Made by a program: the position numbers and the translations under genes | NCBI RefSeq assembly: GCF_009674625.1 | Contig: NZ_WKJQ01000001.1 | Location: 124,001 to 188,000, forward strand | DNA length: 64,000 nucleotides | Reading direction: 5' to 3' | Source of the DNA: Haloferax marinum | GTDB lineage: Archaea; Halobacteriota; Halobacteria; Halobacteriales; Haloferacaceae | The notes under the pieces: model-generated | Told to the model about the DNA's origin: nothing | Seen by the model: the letters and a program-made list of their open reading frames with translations, nothing else | Database searches by the model: none | Shown here: positions 51,501 through 61,164 of the stretch, piece by piece | Layout of the letters: every line of letters starts with the position of its first letter | How positions within the stretch are numbered: the first letter of the stretch is position 1

Positions 51501-52310
51501 ATGGCGGCGTTATCTGAGTTATTAGGCGACATCGTGATGGATGTCGATGGGCTGTTCCTCTTCACCCCGAGCCACTCGCACTACGAGCGGTTCGAAGAGG
51601 CCGAGGTCCCGACAGTCGTCATCGCTCCCGAGAACACGGTCGACGCGGAGACGTTCGTGGAACTCCCGCTGCAGTTCCAGAACGTCAAAGACCGGATTCG
51701 GTTCGGTGTCGAGGGTGCGATGGAACAGAGTATCGTCGAGGCAGGTGACACCATCGCCTGCAACGTGGGCATCTTCGGCGGCGATCCAGACACGGTCGTC
51801 AGGGTTCGTGTCGAAGAGAACATGCGGTCTGGCATCTACGACCTCTTCGCCAACTCGCGGGCGGACCCCGGTGTCATCCGTGACGTGTTCGAGGTCGCCA
51901 TCGAACTGGGCAAGAAGGGGCAGAAAGGCGAACCAGTCGGGGCGCTGTTCATCGTCGGCGACGCTGGCAAGGTGATGAACAAGTCCCGTCCGCTCTCGTA
52001 CAACCCGTTCGAGAAGTCGCACGTCTACGTCGGCGACCCCATCGTCAACGTGATGCTCAAGGAGTTCTCCCGACTCGACGGCGCGTTCGTCATCTCCGAC
52101 TCGGGGAAAATCGTCTCTGCGTACCGCTATCTCGAACCCTCCGCCGAGGGCGTCGACATCCCGAAGGGACTCGGCGCGCGGCACATGGCCGGCGGTGCTA
52201 TCACCCGCGACACCAACGCGACGGCCATCGTCCTCTCGGAGTCTGACGGTCTCGTCCGGGCGTTCAAGGGCGGGAAGATGATTCTCGAAATCGACCCGGA
52301 GGACTACTAA
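51501..52310 (+). CDS. dacZ: Diadenylate cyclase DacZ (c-di-AMP synthase)
   Basis: From the ATG at 51501 (MAALSELLGD) the protein is 269 residues. The N-terminal half (1-about 130) is a PK-like archaeal domain. The DisA_N catalytic domain follows from about 145, with GALFIVGD (147-154), DGAFVISDSGKIV starting at 193 (DGA motif), and GARHMAGGAITRDTNATAIVLSESDG with RHMA at 227-230. These are the active-site motifs of diadenylate cyclases. DacZ makes c-di-AMP, an essential second messenger in Haloferax. The stop is followed after 1 bp by the MscS-like gene, a coupling that points to osmotic control. Confidence 0.93.
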   Translation: MAALSELLGDIVMDVDGLFLFTPSHSHYERFEEAEVPTVVIAPENTVDAETFVELPLQFQNVKDRIRFGVEGAMEQSIVEAGDTIACNVGIFGGDPDTVVRVRVEENMRSGIYDLFANSRADPGVIRDVFEVAIELGKKGQKGEPVGALFIVGDAGKVMNKSRPLSYNPFEKSHVYVGDPIVNVMLKEFSRLDGAFVISDSGKIVSAYRYLEPSAEGVDIPKGLGARHMAGGAITRDTNATAIVLSESDGLVRAFKGGKMILEIDPEDY

Positions 52311-52311
52311 G

Positions 52312-53124
52312 ATGGTGGGGTCCGTCCAGCCCCTACCTCTCCAGTCAATCGGTAGCATCGTCGAACGAATCGTCCAGACTGCCGGAGTACGGTTTCTCGG
52401 TGTCCTCGCCATCCTCGCCCTCGGGTTGGTGCTCGCGTACGTCGCCGGGTCGCTCGTCCAGCGACTGCTCATCAGGGCTGGCGTCCCCGACGCGATCGAG
52501 GGGACGGCCTTCGAGCGCGCCGCACGCGACTTCGACACATCGACGATCGAGATTCTGTCGTGGTTGACGCGATACTTCGTCTTGGGAATCGCGCTCGTCG
52601 CCGCCCTCTCGTTCGTCGGCGTCAACTACGTCGACCAGTTCTGGGGCCTCGTCCTCGCCATCCTCCCACAACTGTTCATCGCCATCTTGGTTCTCATCGT
52701 GGGCATCGTCGTCGGTGACAAAATCGAACTCCTCGTCGCCGAGCGGTTCCGTGGCGTGAAACTCCCACAGGTGAACATCCTCCCGTCGCTGGCGAAGTAC
52801 ACCGTGTTCTTCCTCGCGTCACTCATCGCGCTCTCACAGGTTGGTGTCGCTATCGCGGCACTCATCGTCCTCCTCGGCGCGTACCTGTTCGGCCTCATCG
52901 TCCTCAGTGCCGTCGCATTTCACGACCTGCTCAAGTCCGGCGCTGCGGGGACGTACCTCCTGTTCATTCAACCGTATAGCATCGGCGACGAAATCGTCGT
53001 CGGTGAGATACACGGCGTAGTTCAGGAGTTCGACATGTTCGTCACCTACGTCGAGTCAGAAGACCGGGAGTATATCCTTCCGAACGCACGAGTCTTCGAC
53101 GAGGGCGTCGGACGAATTCGCTAA
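52312..53124 (+). CDS. MscS-like membrane protein paired with dacZ
   Basis: The 270-residue protein has about six hydrophobic segments. The last ones (FLASLIALSQVGVAIAALIVLLGAYLFGLIVLSAVAFHDLLKSG) precede a beta domain QPYSIGDEIVVGEIHGVVQEFDMFVTYVESEDREYILPNARVF. That segment matches the MscS beta-domain pattern (IGD, G.V..I, PN). It is a mechanosensitive-channel relative. The 1-bp spacing to dacZ implies co-expression, and c-di-AMP effects on channel activity or turgor are a reasonable hypothesis. Confidence 0.85.
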   Translation: MVGSVQPLPLQSIGSIVERIVQTAGVRFLGVLAILALGLVLAYVAGSLVQRLLIRAGVPDAIEGTAFERAARDFDTSTIEILSWLTRYFVLGIALVAALSFVGVNYVDQFWGLVLAILPQLFIAILVLIVGIVVGDKIELLVAERFRGVKLPQVNILPSLAKYTVFFLASLIALSQVGVAIAALIVLLGAYLFGLIVLSAVAFHDLLKSGAAGTYLLFIQPYSIGDEIVVGEIHGVVQEFDMFVTYVESEDREYILPNARVFDEGVGRIR

Positions 53125-53260
53125 CGATAGCGTCTATCTCTTTAAGACAGCGACTGCCGTCAGACGCACGCACGACGCCGTTGGGGCCTCTTATCAATAT
53201 GACGCCATAACAGTTTAGAAGAGGACCAGAGATTCTCTTATATCGGATTCACTGCATGCG

Positions 53261-53971
53261 ATGAAGAAAAACCTCCCACCACTCGATATTCCGGCACCCA
53301 CTCCACGGGCCAGTGAGGCCGCCGAGACGCTTCTTCGGGGGTTCCACTATCAGGATTTACGGGAGACGCATCTCATCGCGTGCGATTTCGATGCGGCACA
53401 GATTGCAGCCAGGCGCGCAACGGAGAAAATGTCAGAGTCGTTTCAAATCGACTTTCCAGACGTCCCCGCTGCCGACGCGAAACAAGCCGGAGAGCTGTTC
53501 ATGCGCGCACTGTTTCTCCAAGACGAAATAGAAAATCGCGCAGCGTTCTACGAGTGCCTCTCGGGACCAGTCCCGGAGGGTGTGTTCGTGGACGTTGCTG
53601 AGGCGGTACCTGGGATGTCGATCAACGACGACCCACGGTGGGAAGACGTCCGGATACTCCTCGAGCGCGTCTGTACCCAACTCGGTATCGACACTGAATA
53701 CGCGGTCCTCCACGCTCGGTTTTGGCGACTCCACGGACAACGCCGCGACGGCTGGCGGACCATCGCGCGCCGTGCCCATCGAATCAAACTCGCTCGTATG
53801 ATTCCAGCCGCGACTGCCACCGACATCGACGACCTCTCGGAGTACTTCCTCGCCGGTGTCGACGCCCACGACAACTGGTGCCGAAACGACCCAGAACGTG
53901 ACCTCTCGTTGACGACCGATATCGTCGGCCGCTACTACCAACGCATCTTCGAACTGCGGGACGACGGATAA
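53261..53971 (+). CDS. Hypothetical soluble protein, helical, unknown function
   Basis: The 236-residue protein begins MKKNLPPLDIPAPTPRASEAAETLLRGFHYQDLRETH and continues as an all-helical, Arg- and Glu-rich chain (IAARRATEKMSESFQI; EDVRILLERVCTQLGIDTEYAVLHARFWRLHGQRRDGWRTIARRAHRIKLARM). No signal, membrane helix or metal-binding motif is seen. The upstream region is AT-rich with a clear ACTGCATGCGATG start context. The start codon fits. No family is recognised. Confidence 0.7.
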   Translation: MKKNLPPLDIPAPTPRASEAAETLLRGFHYQDLRETHLIACDFDAAQIAARRATEKMSESFQIDFPDVPAADAKQAGELFMRALFLQDEIENRAAFYECLSGPVPEGVFVDVAEAVPGMSINDDPRWEDVRILLERVCTQLGIDTEYAVLHARFWRLHGQRRDGWRTIARRAHRIKLARMIPAATATDIDDLSEYFLAGVDAHDNWCRNDPERDLSLTTDIVGRYYQRIFELRDDG

Positions 53972-54033
53972 TCTGGCAGTCGAATGACCACGGATAATAA
54001 GTAGTGGTGGGGTAATTCTATCGCAAGAACAGC

Positions 54034-55053
54034 ATGGTAGATACTGGTGTGTATCGTGAAGCGTTTCGAAGCGCGGACATCCCCATGCTCATCGCGGACA
54101 CGAACTTCGCGTTCCGCGACATCAACGACGCCGGCCTCGACTTTCTGGGGTACGAGTACGACGAGATAATCGGAGAACCGGTGGGTCTCATCGCAGGCAA
54201 CGAAGAGTCGTACTACGAAATCATCGAACACATGCTCGACGAAGAGACGTGGTCGGGCGAGTTCATGGTGCGCCGAACAGACGACAGAGTCGTCTACGGA
54301 AACGGCTTTGCGACCCCGATCGTCATCGAGGGCGACGTACAGGGATTCCTCGCGTTCTTCCTCGACACCACGAAACAGCGTCAGTACGAGAACGTCTCGG
54401 AAGTGCTCAGCAGACTCCTTCGGCACGACCTTCGGAACGAACTCAACGTCGTCTACGGGTACACACAGCAGGTCGCGAGCAGAATCGACGACGAACGAGC
54501 ACTCGAAGAACTCCAACTGGTGCAGGACAAAGTACTCGATATCGTCCACAAGTCCGAACGAGCGCGTGACCTTCGTGACCTCCTCGAACGCTCTCACGAC
54601 CGGTCCAATCGCCCCGTTCGCCTCGACGTCATCTTGCAGAAGAAAATCGTCGATGCGACCATCGAGTTCCCGAGTGCGGAGTTCGAATTCGAGAGCTTCC
54701 CGAAGGTGGAAGTCATCGCAGACGACTTGCTCGGTGAGGCAATCGAGTGTCTCCTCGAAAACGCCGTCACACACAACGACAAGGAGACGCCACAGGTCGA
54801 AGTTTCCCTCGAACGAGCGGATGGCGACGTCTACATTCGCGTCGCTGACAACGGTCCTGGCGTCCCTGAAGAACAGCGAGACCTCATCTTCGGCCGCGAA
54901 GAGTACGACCAACTCCACCACGGAACGGGCATCAGTCTCTTCTTCGCGGACAACGTGATATCGTCGTACAACGGTGACCTCTGGGTCGAAGACGACGACG
55001 AAGGCGCAGTCTTCTGTATCTGTCTCGAAGAAGACAGGCCCGCACTCAACTGA
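54034..55053 (+). CDS. PAS-domain sensor histidine kinase
   Basis: The 339-residue soluble kinase has a PAS domain (about 10-120: IPMLIADTNFAFRDINDAGLDFLGYEYDEIIGEP), then the HisKA-like H-box LLRHDLRNELNVVYGY near residue 130. The HATPase follows, with the N box LLENAVTHNDKE near 246, G1 VADNGPGVPEE near 273 and G2 HGTGISLFFADNV near 300. No membrane helix is present, so it senses a cytoplasmic signal. No response regulator lies in the window; haloarchaeal orphan kinases are common. Confidence 0.9.
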   Translation: MVDTGVYREAFRSADIPMLIADTNFAFRDINDAGLDFLGYEYDEIIGEPVGLIAGNEESYYEIIEHMLDEETWSGEFMVRRTDDRVVYGNGFATPIVIEGDVQGFLAFFLDTTKQRQYENVSEVLSRLLRHDLRNELNVVYGYTQQVASRIDDERALEELQLVQDKVLDIVHKSERARDLRDLLERSHDRSNRPVRLDVILQKKIVDATIEFPSAEFEFESFPKVEVIADDLLGEAIECLLENAVTHNDKETPQVEVSLERADGDVYIRVADNGPGVPEEQRDLIFGREEYDQLHHGTGISLFFADNVISSYNGDLWVEDDDEGAVFCICLEEDRPALN

Positions 55054-55079
55054 CCGACGGTCACACCAGCGTTCGTCTT

Positions 55080-55595
55080 CTATTCGGACTCTGACTCCGA
55101 CATCGGCCGTGCCGGCACGCCTGCCACGGTCGTTCCTGGCGGGACGTCACGGGTGACGAGCGAGTTCGCTGCCACTTGTGCACCCTCACCGATTCGAACG
55201 CCGGGGAGGATGGTCGCCTTCGCCCCAATCATCGCTCGTTTTCCGACGACGACTTCGCCGGTTCGGTACTCGTCTTGGAGGAACTCGTGACAGAGGATGA
55301 CCGAGTCGTAGCCGATTATCGCGTGGTCTTCGACGGTGACGAGTTCGGGCCAGAACACGTCCGGTGTCGCCTCCAACCCCCACGAGACGCCGGTTCCGAC
55401 GGTCACACCGATACGCCTGAGTGCCCAGTTTCGAACGCGGAGCGACGGGGCGACGCGGGCGACGAGGACGAACAAGTAGTTGAGCATCACGCGCCAGACC
55501 GGTTTGGCGTCCGTCCAGTACTGTAGCGAGTTGAGGGGCCCCGGTGTCGGATGGTGTTCGATGCGCTCGTGTCGGCGGGTGGAGTCGTCGGTCAC
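55080..55595 (-). CDS. Left-handed beta-helix (hexapeptide) acyltransferase
   Basis: The 171-residue protein has an N-terminal hydrophobic segment (VMLNYLFVLVARVAP, about 36-50). Hexapeptide repeats follow from about 85: VTVEDHAIIGYDSVILCHEF, GEVVVGKRAMIGAKATILPGVRIGEGAQVAANSLVTRDVPPGTTVAGVPARPM. The end motif (AGVPAR) is typical of the CysE/LacA-type fold. The acceptor is unknown; the membrane segment suggests a membrane-associated substrate. It is convergent with the kinase gene. Confidence 0.85.
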   Translation of the reverse strand: MTDDSTRRHERIEHHPTPGPLNSLQYWTDAKPVWRVMLNYLFVLVARVAPSLRVRNWALRRIGVTVGTGVSWGLEATPDVFWPELVTVEDHAIIGYDSVILCHEFLQDEYRTGEVVVGKRAMIGAKATILPGVRIGEGAQVAANSLVTRDVPPGTTVAGVPARPMSESESE

Positions 55596-55671
55596 GGCAG
55601 TCGATTAGACGGGGAGGGTAAAAGCGCCCACGCCGTGGGGCAGGAAAAATCGAACGTCGATTCCGGCCGAA

Positions 55672-56958
55672 TTACTCGCCGCGAATCTCGTTCATGTGGT
55701 CGATACGACGCTGGACGAGCGCTTCGGTGCCGATGTCGTGACGGATGTGGAATCCATCACCGGCGTCGACGAGGGCGCTTTCGGCTATCTGTTCGGCCTG
55801 CGCGATGCTCTCGGCGTGGCCGACGACGGCGAACGACCGAGAGGTGGTCGTGTAGAGACCGTCTTCGCGGGCGTCGACGCTGGCGTAGAACAAGAGTGCG
55901 TCACTGCCTTCGTCCACGTCCACCGTGATTTTCGCGCCGGCTTTCGGGTCGGTTGGGTAGCCTTCCGGGACGGCGTACTTACAGACCGTCGCTTTCTCGG
56001 CGAACTCGAGTTCGGGGAGCGATTCGCCCTCGCGAGCGGCCACGAGAACGTCGATAAACGGTGTTTCGAGGACAGGTAGCGTGTTCATCGCCTCTGGGTC
56101 ACCGAACCGGGCGTTGAACTCGATGACTTTCGGCCCCTCGCTCGTGAGCATGAACTGGCCGTAGAGGATACCTTTGTAGTCGGGCATGGCGTCGACCACC
56201 GCATCGATGACTTCGACGGCCGCTTCGTAGTCGCCGTCGGTCATGAACGGGAGTGACTGCGTCACGTCGGTGTAACTGCCCATCCCGCCGGTGTTCGGTC
56301 CTTCGTCGCCTTCGTAGGCGCGCTTGTGGTCCTGGACGGCCGGACTGACGCGGAACTCGCTGTTGGCGACGAACGCCTGAATGGTGAACTCCTCGCCGAC
56401 GAGTCGTTCTTCGAGGACGACGCGCTCGTAGTCGGAGTCACGGAGGTACGCTTTGGCACCCTCCTTGTCGACCTGGTCGCCGATGACTTTCACGCCCTTG
56501 CCACCGGTCAGGCCGGCAGGCTTGACTGCGAGGTCACCGTCGTACTCGTCGATGTAGTCGCACGCCGCCTCCACGTCGTCGAACGTAGCGAAGTCCGGGT
56601 TGCCCGGAATCTCGTTCTCGCGCATGAACTGCCGCTGGAACGCCTTGTCCGTCTCGATGCGGGCCTCTGCCTCTTGCGGACCGAACGTGTAGATTCCCGC
56701 CGCGTCGAGTGCGTCTGAGACGCCCGCCGCCAACCCTGACTCGGGACCGACGATTGCGAGCGTCGCACCGACGGATTCAGCGTACGCGACGATGTCGTCT
56801 GCCGCCGTCTCCGAGATTGTCTCGAATCCCTCGGCCAGTTCGGCGATACCAGGGTTTCGGTTGCTTGCACAGGCGTACAGGTCGCAGTCGGGGGCCAGCG
56901 CACGGGCAATCGCGTGCTCGCGGCCGCCGCCACCGACGAGAAGGACGGTCTCGCTCAT
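55672..56958 (-). CDS. purD: Phosphoribosylamine-glycine ligase (GAR synthetase)
   Basis: The 428-residue enzyme has the N-terminal VLLVGGGGREHAIARAL (4-20) and the ATP-grasp region DGDLAVKPAGLTGGKGVKVIGD near residue 138. VLEERLVGEEFTIQAFV, YKGILYGQFMLTSEGPKVIEFNARFGDPEAMNTLP near 260 and VCKYAVPEGYP complete the family motifs. It catalyses the second step of de novo purine synthesis. No other pur genes are adjacent. Confidence 0.95.
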   Translation of the reverse strand: MSETVLLVGGGGREHAIARALAPDCDLYACASNRNPGIAELAEGFETISETAADDIVAYAESVGATLAIVGPESGLAAGVSDALDAAGIYTFGPQEAEARIETDKAFQRQFMRENEIPGNPDFATFDDVEAACDYIDEYDGDLAVKPAGLTGGKGVKVIGDQVDKEGAKAYLRDSDYERVVLEERLVGEEFTIQAFVANSEFRVSPAVQDHKRAYEGDEGPNTGGMGSYTDVTQSLPFMTDGDYEAAVEVIDAVVDAMPDYKGILYGQFMLTSEGPKVIEFNARFGDPEAMNTLPVLETPFIDVLVAAREGESLPELEFAEKATVCKYAVPEGYPTDPKAGAKITVDVDEGSDALLFYASVDAREDGLYTTTSRSFAVVGHAESIAQAEQIAESALVDAGDGFHIRHDIGTEALVQRRIDHMNEIRGE

Positions 56959-57129
56959 ACTCGCATACCCTGCACACGAGAGTGTAAAGATTGTCCTTCA
57001 ATCATGGGTAAATGAGCACGATTGTGCACAGAGTTTGGTGCGTCGTCCCGCCCCAGCGCCGACCCGCTGACGGTGGTCCAGTTAGCCGTCTCCACGCCGC
57101 TTTAGTTCTCGGAGTGCCGTACTCGAACT

Positions 57130-59241
57130 ATGACCGACCCGGTGGGACGCAACCGACTCGACGAGGAGCAAAGCCCGTACCTCCGCCAACACGCGGACAA
57201 CCCGGTCAACTGGCAACCGTGGGACGAGACGGCCCTCGAAGCGGCCCGCGAGGAAGACAAACCCATCTTTCTGTCCATCGGCTACTCGGCGTGTCACTGG
57301 TGTCACGTCATGGCCGACGAGAGCTTTTCGGACCCCGACATCGCGGCGGTCCTCAACGAACAGTTCGTCCCCGTGAAGGTCGACCGCGAAGAACGCCCCG
57401 ACCTCGACCGTATCTATCAGACTATCTGCCAACTCGTCACTGGTGGCGGTGGCTGGCCCCTCTCTGTTTGGCTCACCCCACAGGGCAAGCCGTTCTTCGT
57501 CGGCACGTACTTCCCACCGGAACCACGCCGTGGCGCGCCAGGGTTCCGAGACATCGTCGAGAGCTTTGCAGAGTCGTGGCAGACAGACCGCGACGAGATA
57601 GAAAACCGCGCCGACCAGTGGACTCGCGCAATCTCCGACCAGTTGGAGGAGACGCCTGACCAACCCGGTGAGACACCTGGGTCGGAGATTCTCGACACGA
57701 TGGTTCAGGCGGCCCTCCGCGCTGCCGACCGCGACCACGGCGGATTCGGCAGCGGTGGCCCGAAGTTCCCACAACCCGGCCGCGTCGACGCACTGCTCCG
57801 TGGGTACGCGCTCACCGGCCGTACCGAGGCGTTGAAAGTGGCACGAGAAGCACTCGACGCGATGGCGAACGGTGGGTTGCGAGACCACCTCGGCGGCGGT
57901 TTCCACCGCTACTGCGTCGACCGCGAGTGGACCGTCCCGCACTTCGAGAAGATGTTGTACGACCAGGCCGGACTCGCACCACGTCTCCTCGATGCCTACC
58001 GCCTGACCGGAACCGACGAGTACGCCACCGTCGCACGCGAGACGTTCGAGTTCGTCCGCCGCGAACTCACCGACGACGACGGCGGTTTTTACTCGACGCT
58101 CGACGCCCAGTCCGGCGGCGAAGAAGGGACGTTCTACGTTTGGACGCCAGAAGACGTGCGAAGTCTCGTTCCAGAACTCGAAGCAGACCTGTTCTGTGAC
58201 CGCTACGGCGTCACGCCCGGCGGCAACTTCGAACACAAGACGACCGTGCTGAACGTCTCTGCGACTATCGAGGAACTCGCAGACGAGTACGACCTCTCGG
58301 AGTCCGACGTCGAAGAACGTCTCGCGAAAGTCCGCAAGGCGCTCTTTGCGGCCCGTGAGGGGCGAGAGCGCCCCGCCCGCGACGAGAAGATTCTCGCCGG
58401 GTGGAACGGCCTGATGATTTCGGCGTTCGCACAGGGTGCTGTCGCACTCGACGACGACGCCCTCGCAGACGACGCTCGTCGCGCCCTCGACTTCGTGCGC
58501 GAGACTCTCTGGAACGAGGACTCTCAGACGCTCGCACGCCGCGTGATGAACGGCGAGGTGAAAGGCGACGGCTATCTCGAAGATTACGCCTTCCTCGCCC
58601 GCGGCGCGTTCGACCTCTATCAGGCGACCGGTGACCTCGACCCACTCGCGTTCGCGCTCGACCTCTCGCGGACGATGCTCCGCGAGTTCTACGACGACGA
58701 CGCCGGAACGCTCTACTTCACGCCAGAGAGTGGCGAAGCGCTCGTGACGCGCCCGCAAGAAGCGACAGACCAATCGACGCCGTCGAGTCTCGGCGTCGCC
58801 ACGTCGCTGTTCTTGGACCTCGAACACTTCGCTCCCGACGCCGGATTCGGGGAGGCGGCCGACGCCGTCCTCGAGAGTTACGCCAACCGCATCCGTGGCG
58901 GTCCCCTCGAACACATCTCACTCGCGCTCGCTGCCGAGAAAGCCGCCAGCGGCGTCCCCGAACTCACCATCGCGGCCGACGACGTCCCCGCCGAGTGGCG
59001 TGAGACGCTCTCGTCTCGGTACTTCCCAGGGCTCGTCGTCTCGCGTCGCCCCGGAACCGACGACGAACTCGACTCGTGGCTGGACGAACTCGGCCTCGAC
59101 GAAGCGCCGCCAATCTGGGCCGCCCGTGAGGCCACCGACGGTGAACCGACCGTCTACGCCTGTGAGAACTTCACCTGCTCCGCGCCGACCCACGAGTTAG
59201 ACGAGGCGCTGGCGTGGTTCACGGCGGGCGAAGACGCCTAA
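57130..59241 (+). CDS. YyaL-family protein: thioredoxin-like (DUF255) plus glycoside-hydrolase-like domain
   Basis: The 703-residue protein starts [24 protein letters not shown]. It has a thioredoxin-like DUF255 domain with [17 protein letters not shown] (CHWC motif, about residue 52) and [17 protein letters not shown] long alpha-toroid with [25 protein letters not shown] and [13 protein letters not shown] forms the rest. Human SPATA20 and bacterial YyaL have the same layout. No signal peptide is present, so it is cytoplasmic; its reaction is not established. A twofold stop-anchored repeat follows. Confidence 0.9.
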   Translation: MTDPVGRNRLDEEQSPYLRQHADNPVNWQPWDETALEAAREEDKPIFLSIGYSACHWCHVMADESFSDPDIAAVLNEQFVPVKVDREERPDLDRIYQTICQLVTGGGGWPLSVWLTPQGKPFFVGTYFPPEPRRGAPGFRDIVESFAESWQTDRDEIENRADQWTRAISDQLEETPDQPGETPGSEILDTMVQAALRAADRDHGGFGSGGPKFPQPGRVDALLRGYALTGRTEALKVAREALDAMANGGLRDHLGGGFHRYCVDREWTVPHFEKMLYDQAGLAPRLLDAYRLTGTDEYATVARETFEFVRRELTDDDGGFYSTLDAQSGGEEGTFYVWTPEDVRSLVPELEADLFCDRYGVTPGGNFEHKTTVLNVSATIEELADEYDLSESDVEERLAKVRKALFAAREGRERPARDEKILAGWNGLMISAFAQGAVALDDDALADDARRALDFVRETLWNEDSQTLARRVMNGEVKGDGYLEDYAFLARGAFDLYQATGDLDPLAFALDLSRTMLREFYDDDAGTLYFTPESGEALVTRPQEATDQSTPSSLGVATSLFLDLEHFAPDAGFGEAADAVLESYANRIRGGPLEHISLALAAEKAASGVPELTIAADDVPAEWRETLSSRYFPGLVVSRRPGTDDELDSWLDELGLDEAPPIWAAREATDGEPTVYACENFTCSAPTHELDEALAWFTAGEDA

Positions 59242-59282
59242 GCCGCCAGAACTGAAGGCTAAGCGCTCGCTCGAACTGAAGG
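59238..59282. repeat. Stop-anchored duplication after the YyaL-family gene
   Basis: CTAAGCCGCCAGAACTGAAGG (59238-59258; 21 bp in one unit) contains the TAA stop and recurs, with a short insertion, at 59259-59282 (CTAAGCGC...GAACTGAAGG). Confidence 0.7.
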
Positions 59283-59298
59283 CGCAGACTGCGCTCGT

Positions 59299-60549
59299 TC
59301 ACTCGCTTTCTTCAGTCGATTCGATACCCACGACGACGCCTTCTTCGTCGGTCTGATACGACGGGAGATACACCGTTCCGTCGCTAGCCGCGGCCGCATA
59401 GCCCATCTTCCCGGAGAGTTCGACAGACCACACTGGGTCACCGGTCGATGGGTCGAGCGCGTAGGCGACTGCTGGGTCGCCACTCTGTGGATTGCCCGTC
59501 GAGGCGACGACCGCGTTCGCCGTCGCTGTCGGGTGTGTCCGAAGGTAGCTATCGGCCTCGAAGCGCCAGCGTACGTCGCCGGTCTCACGGTCGAACGCGA
59601 CTGTTTGTCGGCCACCAGTGCCGAAGACGCGCTCGTCGTCGAGGGCGAGTCGCCTGACTCGGACTTCTCCGGTCGGTTGTCGCCAGCGGCGACTGCCGTC
59701 GGCTGCGTCGATGGCTTGGACGGTGTGCGACCCAGCGAGGTAGAGCGTCTCTCCGGCGGCACTGACGGTTCCGAAGTTCTCGCCTCGGGCGACTTCCCAC
59801 TCCACACCGCCGGTCTGCACGTCGAGGGCGACGACGAGTGACGATTCGTCGTCTGCCGATTCGTCGTCTCCCTCCGCGAAGAAGATAGAGCCGACGTAGA
59901 CTGTCCCATTCACGATAGTCGGGGTCGAGAGGAAGGAGTGGCCCTCCTTACTGTAGCGCCACAGTTCTTCACCTGCCGTGTCGAAGGCGACGACTTCCTC
60001 CTGCCGAGTGAGGCAGATGACGCCGTCTGTGGCGACCACGGGGCGGTTCACCGACCCGCGGAGGTCGGCGTGCCACCGGACCGTTCCACTCCGAGCATCG
60101 ACGGCGTAGAGGCTGTGTCGTCCTGCGTCGCCAACGTAGACCGACCCACGATAGACGACCGGTGGACAGCCTGCGTAGCCACCTCCGGGGCCATCGAAGA
60201 CGGTTCGCCAGCGCTCGTCGCCCGTCTCTCGGTCGAACGCGAGTAGTGCCCCGTCGTAGAATCGGTCGCCGTCAGCACTGACGCCGGCGGCGAGATAGAC
60301 GGTGTCACCGACGACCGCAGGTGTCGAAACTGGGCCGTCGTTTTCGATTCGCCACGTCTCGGTTGGGTCGGTCACCGAGACGGAGGGTACACGGCGCTGA
60401 TTCGCAGGTGTCGGGCCCTGTTGGGCCCACGCGCTGTCGTCGTCTTCGCCGGGGAGGGGGTCGGTCTCTCGTGGGCCGCCAAATGCGGGGGCAGTGCACC
60501 CAGCCAGTGCTGCAACACCGAGAGACGCGAGGACCTGTCTTCGTCGCAT
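59299..60549 (-). CDS. PQQ-like beta-propeller repeat lipoprotein
   Basis: The 416-residue protein starts MRRRQVLASLGVAALAGC, a Tat-type signal with lipobox Cys at residue 18. Seven or so PQQ-like blades follow, each with the pattern DRETGDERWR, DARSGTVRWHADL, DTAGEELWRYS, DVQTGGVEWEV, DAADGSRRWRQ, DRETGDVRWRFE, DPSTGDPVWSVEL. It is an extracytoplasmic propeller. It might act as scaffold or, less likely, bind PQQ; no dehydrogenase residues are visible. Confidence 0.88.
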   Translation of the reverse strand: MRRRQVLASLGVAALAGCTAPAFGGPRETDPLPGEDDDSAWAQQGPTPANQRRVPSVSVTDPTETWRIENDGPVSTPAVVGDTVYLAAGVSADGDRFYDGALLAFDRETGDERWRTVFDGPGGGYAGCPPVVYRGSVYVGDAGRHSLYAVDARSGTVRWHADLRGSVNRPVVATDGVICLTRQEEVVAFDTAGEELWRYSKEGHSFLSTPTIVNGTVYVGSIFFAEGDDESADDESSLVVALDVQTGGVEWEVARGENFGTVSAAGETLYLAGSHTVQAIDAADGSRRWRQPTGEVRVRRLALDDERVFGTGGRQTVAFDRETGDVRWRFEADSYLRTHPTATANAVVASTGNPQSGDPAVAYALDPSTGDPVWSVELSGKMGYAAAASDGTVYLPSYQTDEEGVVVGIESTEESE

Positions 60550-60617
60550 CGAGTCGGCGTACTCGGCCGTGTTCTATCAACACATCGACACTGTCGAGAA
60601 GAACTCGTCGGGGTCAG

Positions 60618-60992
60618 TTAGAGTTGGTCGGCGAGGAAGACGGCAATCGGTACTGCTTCTTCTTCGACGAACCTCGCCAGTTCTTCACCGTCTTTCTCGA
60701 CGACGACGGTCGGGATGAGTTCGACGTCGTACTCGTCGAAGAGGGGTCCAACCTTCGACCCGTCGTCGGCCTTCTCGACCGGGTAGTGTTCGATGTTCTC
60801 CGCAGAGACGCCGGCGGCGTCGAGGGCCGCGGCGAAGTCGGGGAGTTGGCTTCGGCAGTCGCCACACCAGTCGCCGCCCCAGACTTTGAACGTGTAGTCG
60901 TCCGCGCCGAGCGTCGCGACGGCGTCCTCGTAGGACGCGGCGTCCCACGCGGGGTTCGGTTGCATCGTTTCGAGCGTTCCAGCTTCGGCCAT
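60618..60992 (-). CDS. Thioredoxin-like protein with CGDC motif
   Basis: From the ATG at 60992 the protein is 124 residues. It has a thioredoxin fold with VWGGDWCGDCRSQLPDFAAALDAAG at about 37-61 (Cys43 and Cys46), ELIPTVVVEKDGEELARFVEE (cis-Pro in IPT) near 90. The WCGDC motif is a variant of WCGPC. It probably acts as a cytosolic thiol-disulphide reductase. A longer in-frame start (61100) adds an unlikely leader and was rejected. Confidence 0.85.
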   Translation of the reverse strand: MAEAGTLETMQPNPAWDAASYEDAVATLGADDYTFKVWGGDWCGDCRSQLPDFAAALDAAGVSAENIEHYPVEKADDGSKVGPLFDEYDVELIPTVVVEKDGEELARFVEEEAVPIAVFLADQL

Positions 60993-61164
60993 GCGACGCT
61001 GTACCGTCTGGACCGATTTAACCAGTGCGCTCCCGGCGGTGCTCGCCACCAGCCAACAGGCCACTGCCACCCGTGGACGAGGGTGGACGTGGCACCACAC
61101 GAAACAGTGGCCGATTCCACCGACTCCGCCAGTCGTTTACGCACGCACTGAGTACTCCGGGGCG

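Noticed and set aside
57082..58914. 610-codon open frame antisense to the YyaL-family gene
   Set aside because: The + strand frame has the CHWC motif and whole-length family match; the antisense frame is low-complexity Val/Glu/Arg.
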